Origin: Phallusia mammillata
Lineage: Eukaryota > Chordata > Ascidiacea > Phlebobranchia > Ascidiidae
Assembly (NCBI GenBank): GCA_003260075.1
Contig: QLIY01000082.1
Coordinates: 203,275-267,274 of the forward strand
DNA length: 64,000 bases
Direction: 5' to 3'
Shown in pieces: positions 48,443 to 61,186 of this stretch. Below the pieces are notes generated by a model. The model made no database searches. It was not told the origin of the DNA and saw only the letters and a list, made by a program, of their open reading frames with translations. A program made the position numbers and the translations under genes. Position 1 is the first letter of the stretch. The number at the start of each line of letters is the position of its first letter.

Positions 48443-50555
48443 GAAGTTGAGCTTGGTGTTACAAATTGTTTACAAGGTAGTAAAAACTACATAAAGATTG
48501 TACTTGACATGCGGGTTACCTTCTGACGATCCACGGTGTTTGTGTACACGTGAGGGCGTACTGGAGCTTGGCCTTCTCTTGTGAGTTACTTTCGTTTTGA
48601 TACATTTCCCACACGAAGTCCCATTCCTCTGATCCGGAGTTGGCTAGTGTGTGGCAATACACGGTGGTTCTCAGATTTGGCGTGATTCTGTTGCACAAAT
48701 GAAGTTAAATGTGAAAATTTTTCGGTAACCCTTGACAGGTTTAGAAAATGTAAATTGCCTGAAAAGATTTTTTTACAACAATATATTTGGACTCCTTAAA
48801 AATTGCTGTACTCGGTATTTGCCACTAAAACATGGAAAAATTGACTCTCTTTGGGACATTTACCCAATATAAACCATTTATCTTTTTGCTTACTAATGAC
48901 AACTTTGTGACAAATATTTCTCTTTTATCAAACATTTTGTAAACAAATCTTTAACAAAAATCGCCAGTACTTTGTACGTTTTTTCACAAAGCATATGCAA
49001 TCCGTTAGCATCATTCAATTAACGGGACACTTGACTCGATAACCAATGGATTTTTTCTGTGTTGTTTTTATGAGACTGTTCATCAATGACAATTGGATAA
49101 AGTGACTATGCAAATAAAATTTTGACTTGACTTGACTTGACTTATTAATAGAGATGTTACCACCGACAAACCAAATCACACTTACGAGTTTGTTCCTGTT
49201 GTGTACCATTCCGTAAACTGCTGGGTGGCGTTTTCAACACAACCAGGGACGCCATAAGTACATGCAGCTCCGATAGCGTTGATGCGCTGATATCTATAAA
49301 ATATTTAAAGAACAAATATAAGATGATATGTTACAATGCATATGAAGCCTTTGGAAGCTTGTATCTAAGGGGTCATCATAGTATAGACTAGAGCCGTGTA
49401 CGTCAGGTATATTGAATAGTTAAACCAAGCCGTACTTCCAAGCATTTCCATAATTTTCATTCCATGCCTTGCCGTGAATGAAAATGCTTCCGAGACCGGC
49501 TTGATTTCATATAAATATGACTGTGAATTCACGTCCAAATCTAGCCTAATATGCCGTTTAATAATTAGTAATAAATTAAAAAAAAAAAAAATTTAATAAA
49601 AAAAAAAATTAGACCTTAGACTGGTCGCCACTTACTGTTCAAGATGCTCTCCATCGTCAACCCAAGTCAAATTGTTGTAAACATTCGTCACCAAATAAGC
49701 GAGGTAGTCCTGGAATGTAAAAAAAAACACGCGTAAACTTCTTCAAAGGGATTCGCCATGATTTCAATATTTCATGATTTTAATATTTTCGGATTATATA
49801 ATTTTGGTTGGTATGGGTATGTGTTTGGTTTTGGTATTTTTGTACTTTAACCAAGGTATAAAGGTTTGTCAAACAGTTTAAAGTTGAAACATATCTAATT
49901 TTGATATTTTTACATCGCTTATTACCAATCTACATGGAATGATCGTCTACTAAAGTACACTCTAAATATAGGCATTATACATTCTTTGCTCTACTGCATT
50001 TTGCAACGTATGAAATAACTCACCGAATACGGCCCATAAACTTTCGACCTTCCCAATACGAGGTCAAAGTAGGAAAGCTCGTCCAAGGCACTTTCCCATG
50101 TAATGTAATCGTAGTCGTACTGAAGAAACTCGGTCAGGTCCAGTGCAATGTTGTAATTCAGTTTTCCAGCTCTATAGAAATCAAACAAACGCCATAGAAA
50201 TCAAAAATTAATTTAGTTTTTTTTTAATTCTACAAACTTATTTCTAACGTTAAATTTTCGCAGTTTCTTCACACAACGAGCTCAGGTCTTAAATTTGTAA
50301 ACCGGGCTTGTATCAAGCCAATTTTCTCGTTATTCGAAAGACTTGTTAGGGGGATTTTTAGAATCCCCTAAAAAAAGGGTTGCTAATGTTCGACTAGTCT
50401 ACTATTTCAGCAGTATAATATGTTCACACACAACTGACGATTATCTATAAATAAGACGTTGTTAGCACGAAATCTTTGTTTAATATTTCTGAATCACCCT
50501 ATACAGGTTGAAATATAAGAGGCCCGTGCAAGAGTAAAAACACATAATAAAATCA

Positions 50556-50650
<95 letters not shown>

Positions 50651-52797
50651 CTGACGTCAATTACCTAAAAAAAGAAAAGAAAACTGCGTCAAAGTGTGTA
50701 AGTTTAAACCTGCCCCAATAACAGTAAAATAAAACAGTGAAATTTGACAGAAACAACGGACAACGTTTTTTTCACAAACCAGTTGGTCTTAACTAAGATG
50801 AAACATATTCATACTGGTAACAGCCCTAAAGCGTCGACGCAGACTAGCAAACACGACATGACATGTGCAGCATACACGGCAGGCAACGGTGCTTGTTATT
50901 CGACTTTTGGCGGTTTCTCCACTGAGCCTGTGTAGCTCAGTTTGTAGAGCGCGAGTCCCGGAAAGACTCCTGTCATGAGTTCGAATCCCCTCGCAAATCT
51001 AGTCTGTGCCTTGCCATATGGGAACGCTTGGGAGACCAGCTGATTCGGTACAACGCCTTTAATAGGCCTGGCGTACTATAGTACGTCATATATGATCAGA
51101 TTTTCTTAACCTTTGTTTTACCTATTTATTTATTAATTTATTTTTTAATTATTTCACCGAACAAACTAAAGCGTTTCAACTCACGCTAAAATCTGTAAGA
51201 AGTTGTTGGATTATCTTGTTCCAATTGTCATCGTCATAATTCACTCTGTAGTATCCAAAAGCTTCGTAGTTGCCCAAGAAATATTCGGTTGTTGGGACAG
51301 TCACTGGAGCTAAACATTCCAGTTTAAATTAGAAGTAGAGAATACTTTGACTTCAGTAACCAACCATCAAAAATTAAATTAAGTAAGTCACCATCAATAA
51401 CCAACTTTAATTGAGTAAGTAACCATCACTAACCAACTTAAATTAAGTAACCAACCATCAAAAATTAACTTGACTTCAGTAACCAACCAAGCATCATTAA
51501 CTTACATTGACTTAAGTAAACCCTTCTACACACCTGGTGTTCCTGTAAGTTCAACCCAATCCAATGTTTTTGCAGCGTCGTTTTGTGTTTTCCACCACAG
51601 AGGAATTGTCCACTTATATCTTAAAGTTAAGTAGTCATTACAAAGTGCTTTACGCCGCTGTTACTGTATTTTCACTTACACATGAAGTACCATATGGAAC
51701 ATTTTAGAAAATTGTTTTTAGAAAAATGTTAGGTTTGTCTTTTGTTTCTCACAAATACTTGATTATTTGCCAGCTTGTTTTCTCAGCAAACTTGTTGATT
51801 TGTAGCTATCGTTGCCAGGCATAATATCCACTTTATAGAGCTCTTCTGGCAATTGTATTTTTATACCTATTTATACAGTTGGAAGAAGAGCTCGAAAAAG
51901 TTGTCATTTACTTCTCATCTGGTAACCGTTGGAGTTTTATCTCGGAAGGGTGAATGCATATGTTATTTTGCGCATCGATAATTGTTTACTATTATGGACC
52001 TATATTGGAGCTTGGGTTTGATCCAACTTACGCATAGGGACTGGTGGGTTCTAATGGGTTGGCGGTTGCATCGAGCAGAAACCTTTCTTGGCTGATAAGA
52101 ACACTTGTTGAGGTGGGACTTTGTCTTTTCATGTTAACAGTGGGAAATCCCATCTGCAACATCCAGGTGTCCATGTCCGCCCTGAAGCCATTTGGTGGCG
52201 GAGCTGTCCCAACTTCCATTTGCGCCTTAAAATAAATAAAAATACTGTTATAACTAAATCAGACTTAGAACACTATATACGGATCTGTTCATAAGTTTAA
52301 TGGTGAAAATAACGGCCACGTGACTCAAGTGTGTATAAACGAGTGTAACTGATGTGGCCTTCATATCACTGATGATGGCATGAGCATTCGCCGACACGTT
52401 TGAATAATAAAGCATGTCGCTTTTTACGTCTATTGTCGCCGTTATTTTCACCATTAAATAAGATTGTCAAACAAAATTCTATTTGAATAAGGACTGACGA
52501 TGCCATGTTTCGCAAAAATCGATTTTCTCAGCAATTTGCAAACATGCGCGGGCTTTTTTAAGTAAATGTGCTCAAATTTCAAACAAAGATGCTTGTCGTC
52601 TTTTTACTGTATTACATATTAGTCTGCAAAGTCAGACAAATGTTTCGTTTTTGTTATTCATGTGGTAAAAGTGCAGCGTGGCACATTATGCGTGACTTCA
52701 GCTGTTACCGGATATTTATTTACAACCCCTATAAGTAATGACCTAAATTTAATTATCATTTATTGGCTCAATGCTTTTACATTGATACTGTGACACT

Positions 52798-52881
<84 letters not shown>

Positions 52882-54874
52882 GATTGTGAGCCAGTTTTCT
52901 CTGTGGTGTATACCCAGTTGCGGCATCGTACAGAATAGGTGAAGCATGGGTTTTTACCCTGTAACTCCCAACAAACTGGAGTGCCATTACATGACTACAT
53001 TAGGCAACACGGCCGATTTCTCGTCAGCAGCTGCACTGATGAGACCTTATAGGACCTATAATATAGGTCGAAACAGTATGCACTGCCTGCGACTTATCTT
53101 TTAAATTTAAGACTTAAAGCACAACATGGATGTTATAATTTTCAAGTAACAAAGGGTATTAAAAAACACAAAACAAGAAAATGTTACCTGTTCCCAATAC
53201 TCAAACAACTGATTATGATTGACCGGGCCGTAAGCGAAAGCGTCCAAGTAGTTCTAAAAAATTCAAACCAGTTTAAAGTTGAACCTAGAAATTCGTTGTT
53301 TTTAATGTAAGAAGACAAACTTACGCGTTGCCTAAAACTTTATTACAGACATTATTTCGAACACAAAAACACCGTAAAAACGGGGGGGGGGGAGTTTTTA
53401 ATGTAAGAAGACAAACTTTGTACGCGTTGCCTACAAACTTTATTACAGACATTATTTCGAACACAAAAACACCGTAAAAACGTTTTATTAATTTCCTGGG
53501 GTTAATATCAGTTCAAAAAATATTTTGTATTTAAAAAACCCTACTTAAAGTTACATTTAGTGGCAAAAAAGATTAATATTAAAACAATATTGAATAATAT
53601 TAAAATTAAAATTAAAACAATAATATTAAAAAAAAATATTAAATATAAAAAAATATTGGTTAAAACAAGATTATTCAGGGGTAATATAGGATCAATTCAA
53701 TTCAAGTACAAAAAAAATATTCAAAGTTACATGTAGGTGCAGAAACAGTCCATTTAAGTTTGATATTGGATTAAAACAAGGCAATTCAAGGTAATCATAG
53801 TTTAGTACGATTTTAACTAAGTTTAATAGCTTGAACTTTCATAAAACAAACCTTGAGGCCAAGCTTAAATGCTTCTTCTCCTACAAACTCGTTAATCATG
53901 CGAATAATGCAAGCTCCCTTGCTGTATGAGATCGTGTCAAACAGTGCATTGATTTCATCCGGGGTGTTGACGTTCTCGGCTACGATTGGTCGAGATGTTG
54001 TTAATCCGTCCACCCCAAACGCCCGCTGGAGGTCGCTAACGATAAACTGGTCGTTCTAAAATAAATTATCAAAAATTTAATCAGAACCATCACTTGCTGG
54101 TCGAATGGTTAAAAACTGTTCAGAAACGTTGAAATGATCGTTATTGCTCGCAAATGTTTCTGATTCTTATGTGAAATATGCGGGGCCATATAGTAGTGAA
54201 ATACGACATGTTATTTAAAGGTTTGGGCAAACGTGCACGGCTGATATATAAGGTTGAAGTCAGTCGTATAAATACCTGAAGCGCAAGCTATTGATAAAAA
54301 GGTTGATAATTTTCACAGTTTGGCTTAAATTAATACGTGTACTTCAAACTTCAAACTATATTCTTTCAGCTCGTTGCTTGATGGATGAAGACTATAATGA
54401 ACCTTATATCCATAGATTTAAGTTAAAGAAAAACATAAAGTCACTTGTTCTTTTGAGAAATATATAATTTGCCTTAGCAGCACCCTAAACGATTAATCTA
54501 TTTTGTAGGCTTGGAAATATTTCAATTTTGTATACTCATTGACCTCCTGGGACTTTTTCTCGGACCACTTGAGAGGTTTGGGTAACCCAGGGTGGCAATT
54601 TTAAGTTTAATTCAACCATTAAACTCAACTTTATCCATTCTTACCATTCTCCATGTTGGTTCAACGTGGTCAGTCCCAAGATATTCCACGTAACTCGCAA
54701 AACCTTCGTTCAACCACAGTTCGTCCCACCATAACGGGCTGATCAAGTTGCCAAACCACTAAAATAAGAAAAAAAATGAATTTATTTGTAATCCATTTCA
54801 AATTTTAAAGTTCATTTTATTTTAGAAGTTGATCTGTCGTCTTGTCGAACCACGTAAGCAAGAAATGAAAAAAA

Positions 54875-54939
<65 letters not shown>

Positions 54940-57900
54940 ATCTCTTTGTATTATTATTTTTCAATAATTCTCGAAAAATAAGTTTTAAATCCACCATAAT
55001 TAGTGCACTCAGAGGAGGAAAATGGAAGGTACTACTCCCCCATCCCCTATTATTTTTAGATAAAATTAATGAGCATTGTTTTCCATACTTTTTATGCCAG
55101 CTTTCAAAACCGTCCAGAACGCCATTGCCCAAAACCTCGTTGTTAAGAACTTGTAATTTTGCTGACGTTTGGCCCACCAGAACCACGTAATTTCACATTT
55201 TTTTGCTCTAACGAAGTCCTACCGTTTTAGTGGGCGAAACGTCAGCAAAACTACAAGTTCTTTAAAGCAACGGGTATTTTGTCTAACATCACACAAGTTG
55301 AACGACCAATTTGTTAAATATGTAACCTGGTGGACGAAATGCTTGTTTAGTATTTTTACTTCTTGTAAATCTAAGGCTTTATTGCCAGTTATGGATTTTA
55401 TGAATCAAGATTACGTTATAGCAAACCTGATGAGCAAGTTCATGAGCCACAACTGCCGCAACCCTCTGTTTGTTCGAAGCAGAGTTGATATCGGGGTTGT
55501 AGAGTAATGCGGTTTCCCTGTAAATCACTAATCCCCAGTTTTCCATCGCTCCTGCCGCGAAATCGGGAACCGCGATTTGATCTGCGAAAAAAAAGAATAA
55601 AAAATATAAGATGTGGTCTATTAACCGCATACTTTTCCGGCTTTTAGCCTGGTCCTCGTAACATACTAGAGTGCAGTAATGTAGCTATATTGGCTAATAC
55701 GGCCAATGTCTTGTCACCCTAGCTGCATTAATGAGACATTCTAGGTCGAAGCAGTGTATAATGTCTGCAGCTTACTTATTCAAGGCTTTTCTGACATTTT
55801 ATTCCACAAAATCCTGGGTTTTCGTTTGACCAGTTCGAGCAGTTTCATCTCAAGGGTAACGTATCATAGGCTAAATCAAACTAAGGTCTGTTAAAAATGG
55901 CCTTTTAGACCCACATTTTTTCGCATTATTGAAACTTGTTTGTTTATGTATTTTGGCAGAGGGTATTAAAATGTTTTATACTAGGCCAATTGGAATTTAA
56001 CACCTACCCCATTATTGTAACAGTTTTGTGTGGTTTATGGCCTATTAGATAAAATAAGTTCAATTTCATTTTCGAACAAGACAACTTTAAACACATGACT
56101 AAGCACAATTGAGTCGCTTGTTACGTAAGCGAGTTAAACTTTTGCAAACTAGTGGAAAATTACGTGTCCGAGCATGTTTTACGTCGGTGCGGTCGTAAAT
56201 AGCCTGGTGCTGTGAGGTGCAACGTTTTGGAAAGGTTCTTGCTTGTTCCAACACAGAGACAAGTAAACAGCCTTAATGCTGTTTTTCCGCTGATAAATTT
56301 AATGACATTGCTCCCTTTTATTGCTCTGCTCATAAATTCCAGCATCGGCAAGCAAAACCAACTGCCAAGATTTGCTGTTTTATATCCCATATTTGTGCAA
56401 CAACATCAATAGCAGCGTTATTATAGCATTTTTGGTTACACGCTCAACGCAGGTCTGTATCACTTTGTTTGAAATTAAATTCGAAATTTAAAGACGGGTG
56501 AAAACACTAAATTCAGTCGCTGTATCTTTACATGCATTTGTTTTTTGTGAAAAAACAAAACTATAATTTTTTCTGTAATTATAATTTTTTTCTGTAATTG
56601 TAAGTTAATGAGCCTGAATCGTCGCATTCCTTGGCTTTGTGTGGCAAGAAGGTTTAATTATTAAGAAAACGTTTACTATGTACGTTTATTTAAAAAGACA
56701 ATTTTAGTAATAGATTAAAACCATCAATAGCATGGCTATACGTTTGGAGACTGGTATTTAAAAGATTGGTGTTCTTACTTAAAAGAAAAAATGATATCGT
56801 TGTGATTCATAGTCAAACCCTTAGGTCTACTTAATCTTTACCACTTGTCACGTTTGCTCTTTAAATTTTTAAAAGAAATAACAGTTCCCCATAAAAAAGT
56901 TGTGCAGGTGCAGTGTTTAAGGTTTTTCGATCAATTGTTCTTAAAAATTTGCCCTTTGCAGTTGTTGCCGGCTTGGTGAACTTTTTATAGCGGTCCAGTG
57001 CAGGTCTGAGAGGGACTTATCGTTAAAACTTGCTCAAGATTCACATTGAATCAAAGTTGTAATAACTGTAATTAGTTTTCAGTGTTAAACATTTGTGGTT
57101 TTTAAAGGCCGGTCCGTAATAAAACATTCAGTTTTAAACCGGCCCGCAGTGCAAAAAAAGGTTGCAGACGCCTGGTCTTGGTACAGTTTGTGTAACCAAA
57201 CGAAATAAACTCAAGAAAAATCTTACCCGACTTTGGAAGTGGATATGATACGTTAAAGTACTGTTCGAAATGTTTGAGAATTTCTGGTGTGATGTCACTG
57301 GCGTAGTCTGCATTGCCTTGTAGAACTTGATCGGGCCTTGCGTAAATTCGAGTCTGCAAAGAAGATGAAATGATTGGAAATATCTGGTTGTATCTAAAAT
57401 CTAATCATAAAAAAATAAAATAAAAAATAGATCACAGTATATTAGCTTGGTGACCGCCTGATTCGGGATGGCGCCTTTAATGGGCCGGGCGTACTGTGAT
57501 TTATATATGAGTGTGCCGTGATCGCTGGTCTGTGTGAACGCTTCAGTGCTAATCCCAGTTACGAATTTATGTTAATCTTATTAAAATCAAAATAGTTTAC
57601 AAACACTTGTAACAAGTGCAGAAAAATTCTGCAATGAGGCGCATATATTTTCATGTGTCTGGGCATACACACAAGCTCCCTGGGTACACTGATGACCACT
57701 GTAAGCAACATTAGATGTGCACGCTGTGCTCACACACCAGTTTATGCGCAACATCGATTTTCATGTGCTAGGAATAGGTGAGAGAACATTTACTGTTGAC
57801 ATGACAAACACTCAAAAATGCTTTTACGTAACACTCACCTGTATTTCACCAATCGTTGTGTTTTCCACCCAATCAAAATCGCACACAACGAACGCTAGCA

Positions 57901-60900
57901 GGTAGGTGCTCATTTTTGGGGTTTGTTCAAACGTTGATTTGACCCAGCCTCCAGTCATAGACTGAAAAATAAATACATCACACATTGATAAATGTTAACC
58001 TTTTGTTTTCTCTACAGTGAGCGATGTGTGGGTGGAAGAAAAAATCCACACAGGGATAGGCAACCTTTAAAATCTTCCGTGGCAAATTACTTCTCATGTC
58101 AAAACGGTGGTGGTTTTGCGTGCTAATATTTTTGTGATAATAGTGGTTTGTATCAGGTAACCTAAATGTTGAGGTGAGTTGAGTTTATTTCGCTCGGTAA
58201 AAGAACATGTAGCGTCACAATGACACTAAACAATCACCAAGCTTGAAATAGCTGCACAACGTTCAACATTATGGCGCCCAAAACAGTAGTAAAGAGCACA
58301 ATTAGTGGATCATGACCAAACCCGCTGCACCTTTACCGTATTATCTAACAAAAAAGAGGACAGAAGCGTACTTATTTGAAAGACTCTTAGCAGTTTAAAT
58401 AGTTAAACAATGGGTTAAATAAATTACAATCAAATATGTTTGAATATGAACAAATCTTTTGTGGTACCGACTTTGGTACACTTGCCCTAGGGTTGCCGAC
58501 TCCTGCACTATAACAATCATCAAGATAGCTGCGCAACGTTGAAACTTAAAACTTGCTTCGGAATGTTTTCGTGATCGTTAAACAATGTGTGCATTACACG
58601 TAAAATTTTTCGTAAATTCCTGTCCTGTGTATCGTCTTTGCACGTGAGGTCGTCCGTTATCAGTTAAAGTTGGTTTTAAGCGTAATGCAAACACATTCAT
58701 CACTTCTAAAAGCGTATTGCATGTTCTACGTAACAATGACTCATTGTTTTTCGCGTTAAGCGCGCTTTGTACCACCTGCAAAAATATTTGGCAAACAAGA
58801 TAAAAAAAATTAAGTTTCCACTACCGTTATTTTGACCTTTAACCCCCGCTTTATCACGTGGCTGGGACGTGATCGTGCATTATTGCGTGATAATGCAGTT
58901 TTAGTGGTGGATTTTACGATCACGAATGCGTTTTTTATTGCTGGGCTAAGCGTTTGTCCTGATCAACTTGTTTATGGCACAGTAGTTTGAAATCACCTAG
59001 CACCACAGAGCTATAAGCTGCTTGGGTGAAACTGCGGCCCGAAGCCACAATTGTGTGAAAATGAAACCCAAATTGGGCCCAAAAGTTTTGTTTACCAGGA
59101 GGAAATATGGACAGGAAAGTGGCCGCATGTCAGGCCCGAATTAGATCCGCTTTTTTTAAACTGAATCCCTAACCCGACCCGAAAAGTTTTTATATTGATC
59201 CAAAAACTTGTACATGTTTCATTTTCTGCATATTTTTACAGTATCCTACCTCGTTTGCCATTACGGGCATGTTGGGGGGGGGGGGCGATCCAAAAACTTG
59301 TACACGTTTTATTTTGGGCATATTTTTACAGTATCCTACCTCGTTTGCCATTACGGGCATGTTGGAGATTGCGAAGTTGGGAGGTTTGTGCCAAAGTGAA
59401 ATGTCGAATGTTGCTTTTAAAGCTGGCTCGTCGAAACAGGGAAATGCCTTTCGTGCGTCTGTGGGTTGCATTTGAGTCGTAGCTATAGTTCTGCAAGAAC
59501 ATTGAATAGTTGAAAAATAAGTCGAAAGTACGATACCCGTATTATACCAACAGTACGTTAAGATTTCGTCTGGTAAGACAAATTCGTCTGGTACAAAATA
59601 GGCCCATGGTTTATTTCAATATTTTGGCGTTATTGATGCTAATACTTTTTTTTGAAAGAATTGCAACTATCCAATTTTACTTTGTAAAGTTTAACTTCTC
59701 ATAATTTCCTTTATGCATGCGGCATTTTTAGGACAGAAAGTAAGCTAATTACAATTAAAAAATGACAGGAGACCATTTTTTAGTTTTCTAATCTTTTTGG
59801 TTATAAAGTACAGTGAAAAAATCACCAACTCTTCAAGTTTAATAAAATCGAACGTAATGATTCAACAAACTTGCAATAAAACAGGCAGCTCGACGGCAAA
59901 CTCATTGTGAGCATAACGCGTTCAGACGTTGCCCGCCCACCAATAATAAAAACAAACAAATAAATATTGTACAATTTAAAAACACGGCAACACTTACACT
60001 TGGTTACCGCTGGCATCTGTGTATTTGCTTCTGTAAAGTCCCCCCAAGTCGTCTGACAATTCGCCTTCAAACTCGGTGTAAAGTGAAACTCTTGTACCCG
60101 GGGTTAGATCGGTCATTAGAGGTATGATCAGGTATTGATAGCCTGAATGAAGCCACCAGTCTCCATTCATAGCTAACGCTACACCCTGCAATATATGCTT
60201 GATTTTTAAACTGCAATCAAACTTAAATTGCACTAATGATGATAACAGCGATTGTTGAAGGGCTTGTATTTTGGACCACCATAAACGGATCTTTTCATAA
60301 GTTTAATGATGAGAGTAACGTCCTAAATTGGCGCAAAAAGCGACATGCTGTATTATTAAAACGTTGGGCAAATTCCTCTGCCATTATTAGTGATATGAGA
60401 GGCCGCATCAGTTACAACCGTTTATATTTACTTAAGTCACGTGAAGGATTGATAAAAAGATGCGAAAGAAGCATTTGTGTTTTTTTTTCATTAGTCACTT
60501 TTCATTTCCGTGAGGGCATACTTAGCAGGGGGGGGGGAAAAGAAGCATTTTTTTTTTCATTAGTCACTTTTCATTTCCGTGAGGGCATACTTAGCAACTT
60601 AATGAATTTCGTTTGATTGTTCTCAATCATAAGTTTGCCACGATTTATTCAAAATCACTTCATCTAACGGTGAAATTGACTATTTTTTACATGATGCTAT
60701 ACGCTTCGATTGTGGGCATCTTATATTGACAATTGGTAATTACTTATTTTTACTTCAGCATTAGTATTGCTGAAAGTCTTCGCAAATCACAAAACTCGTC
60801 TGACATGTCGTGATACTTACACCAGGACCTCTCGGTTCAACTCTGCTATAGTTAAGTTTGTTGCTGTGGATGTAGATGTGATTGGTGGCTGTGTTGACAT

Positions 60901-61128
60901 CCATGAAGACCTCACTGGTACCAGTAAACCAGTTCTTCCCATTTGCGTCCGGTTCCAGGTCCGGCCTCAGATCAACCACGTAGTTGATTGGAACCAGGTC
61001 TTCGGGCAACCGGATGTTGTCCCAGGGACCCGTCGGCTCCTGGGTGGTCTGGGGGGCCGTTGTTGACGTCACAACTGCCATGGTCGTCGTGGTAACCTTC
61101 TCCGTGGTTACCACTTCGCAAACTGGGG

Positions 61129-61186
<58 letters not shown>

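Noticed and set aside
50931-51004. Functional tRNA gene
   Set aside because: Boxes A and B are present, but the 3' half does not close a tRNA and the SINE body follows; copies are dispersed.
52760-55186. Open frames with long Pro or Gly runs (also near 19534, 48224 and 60984)
   Set aside because: Produced by reading through the G/C tracts; only the part of 60821-61220 outside the tract is supported as coding.
58578-58781. Possible extra aminopeptidase exon on the minus strand
   Set aside because: Exons 59340-59490 and 57839-57961 already join in phase and the family has no room for this sequence.
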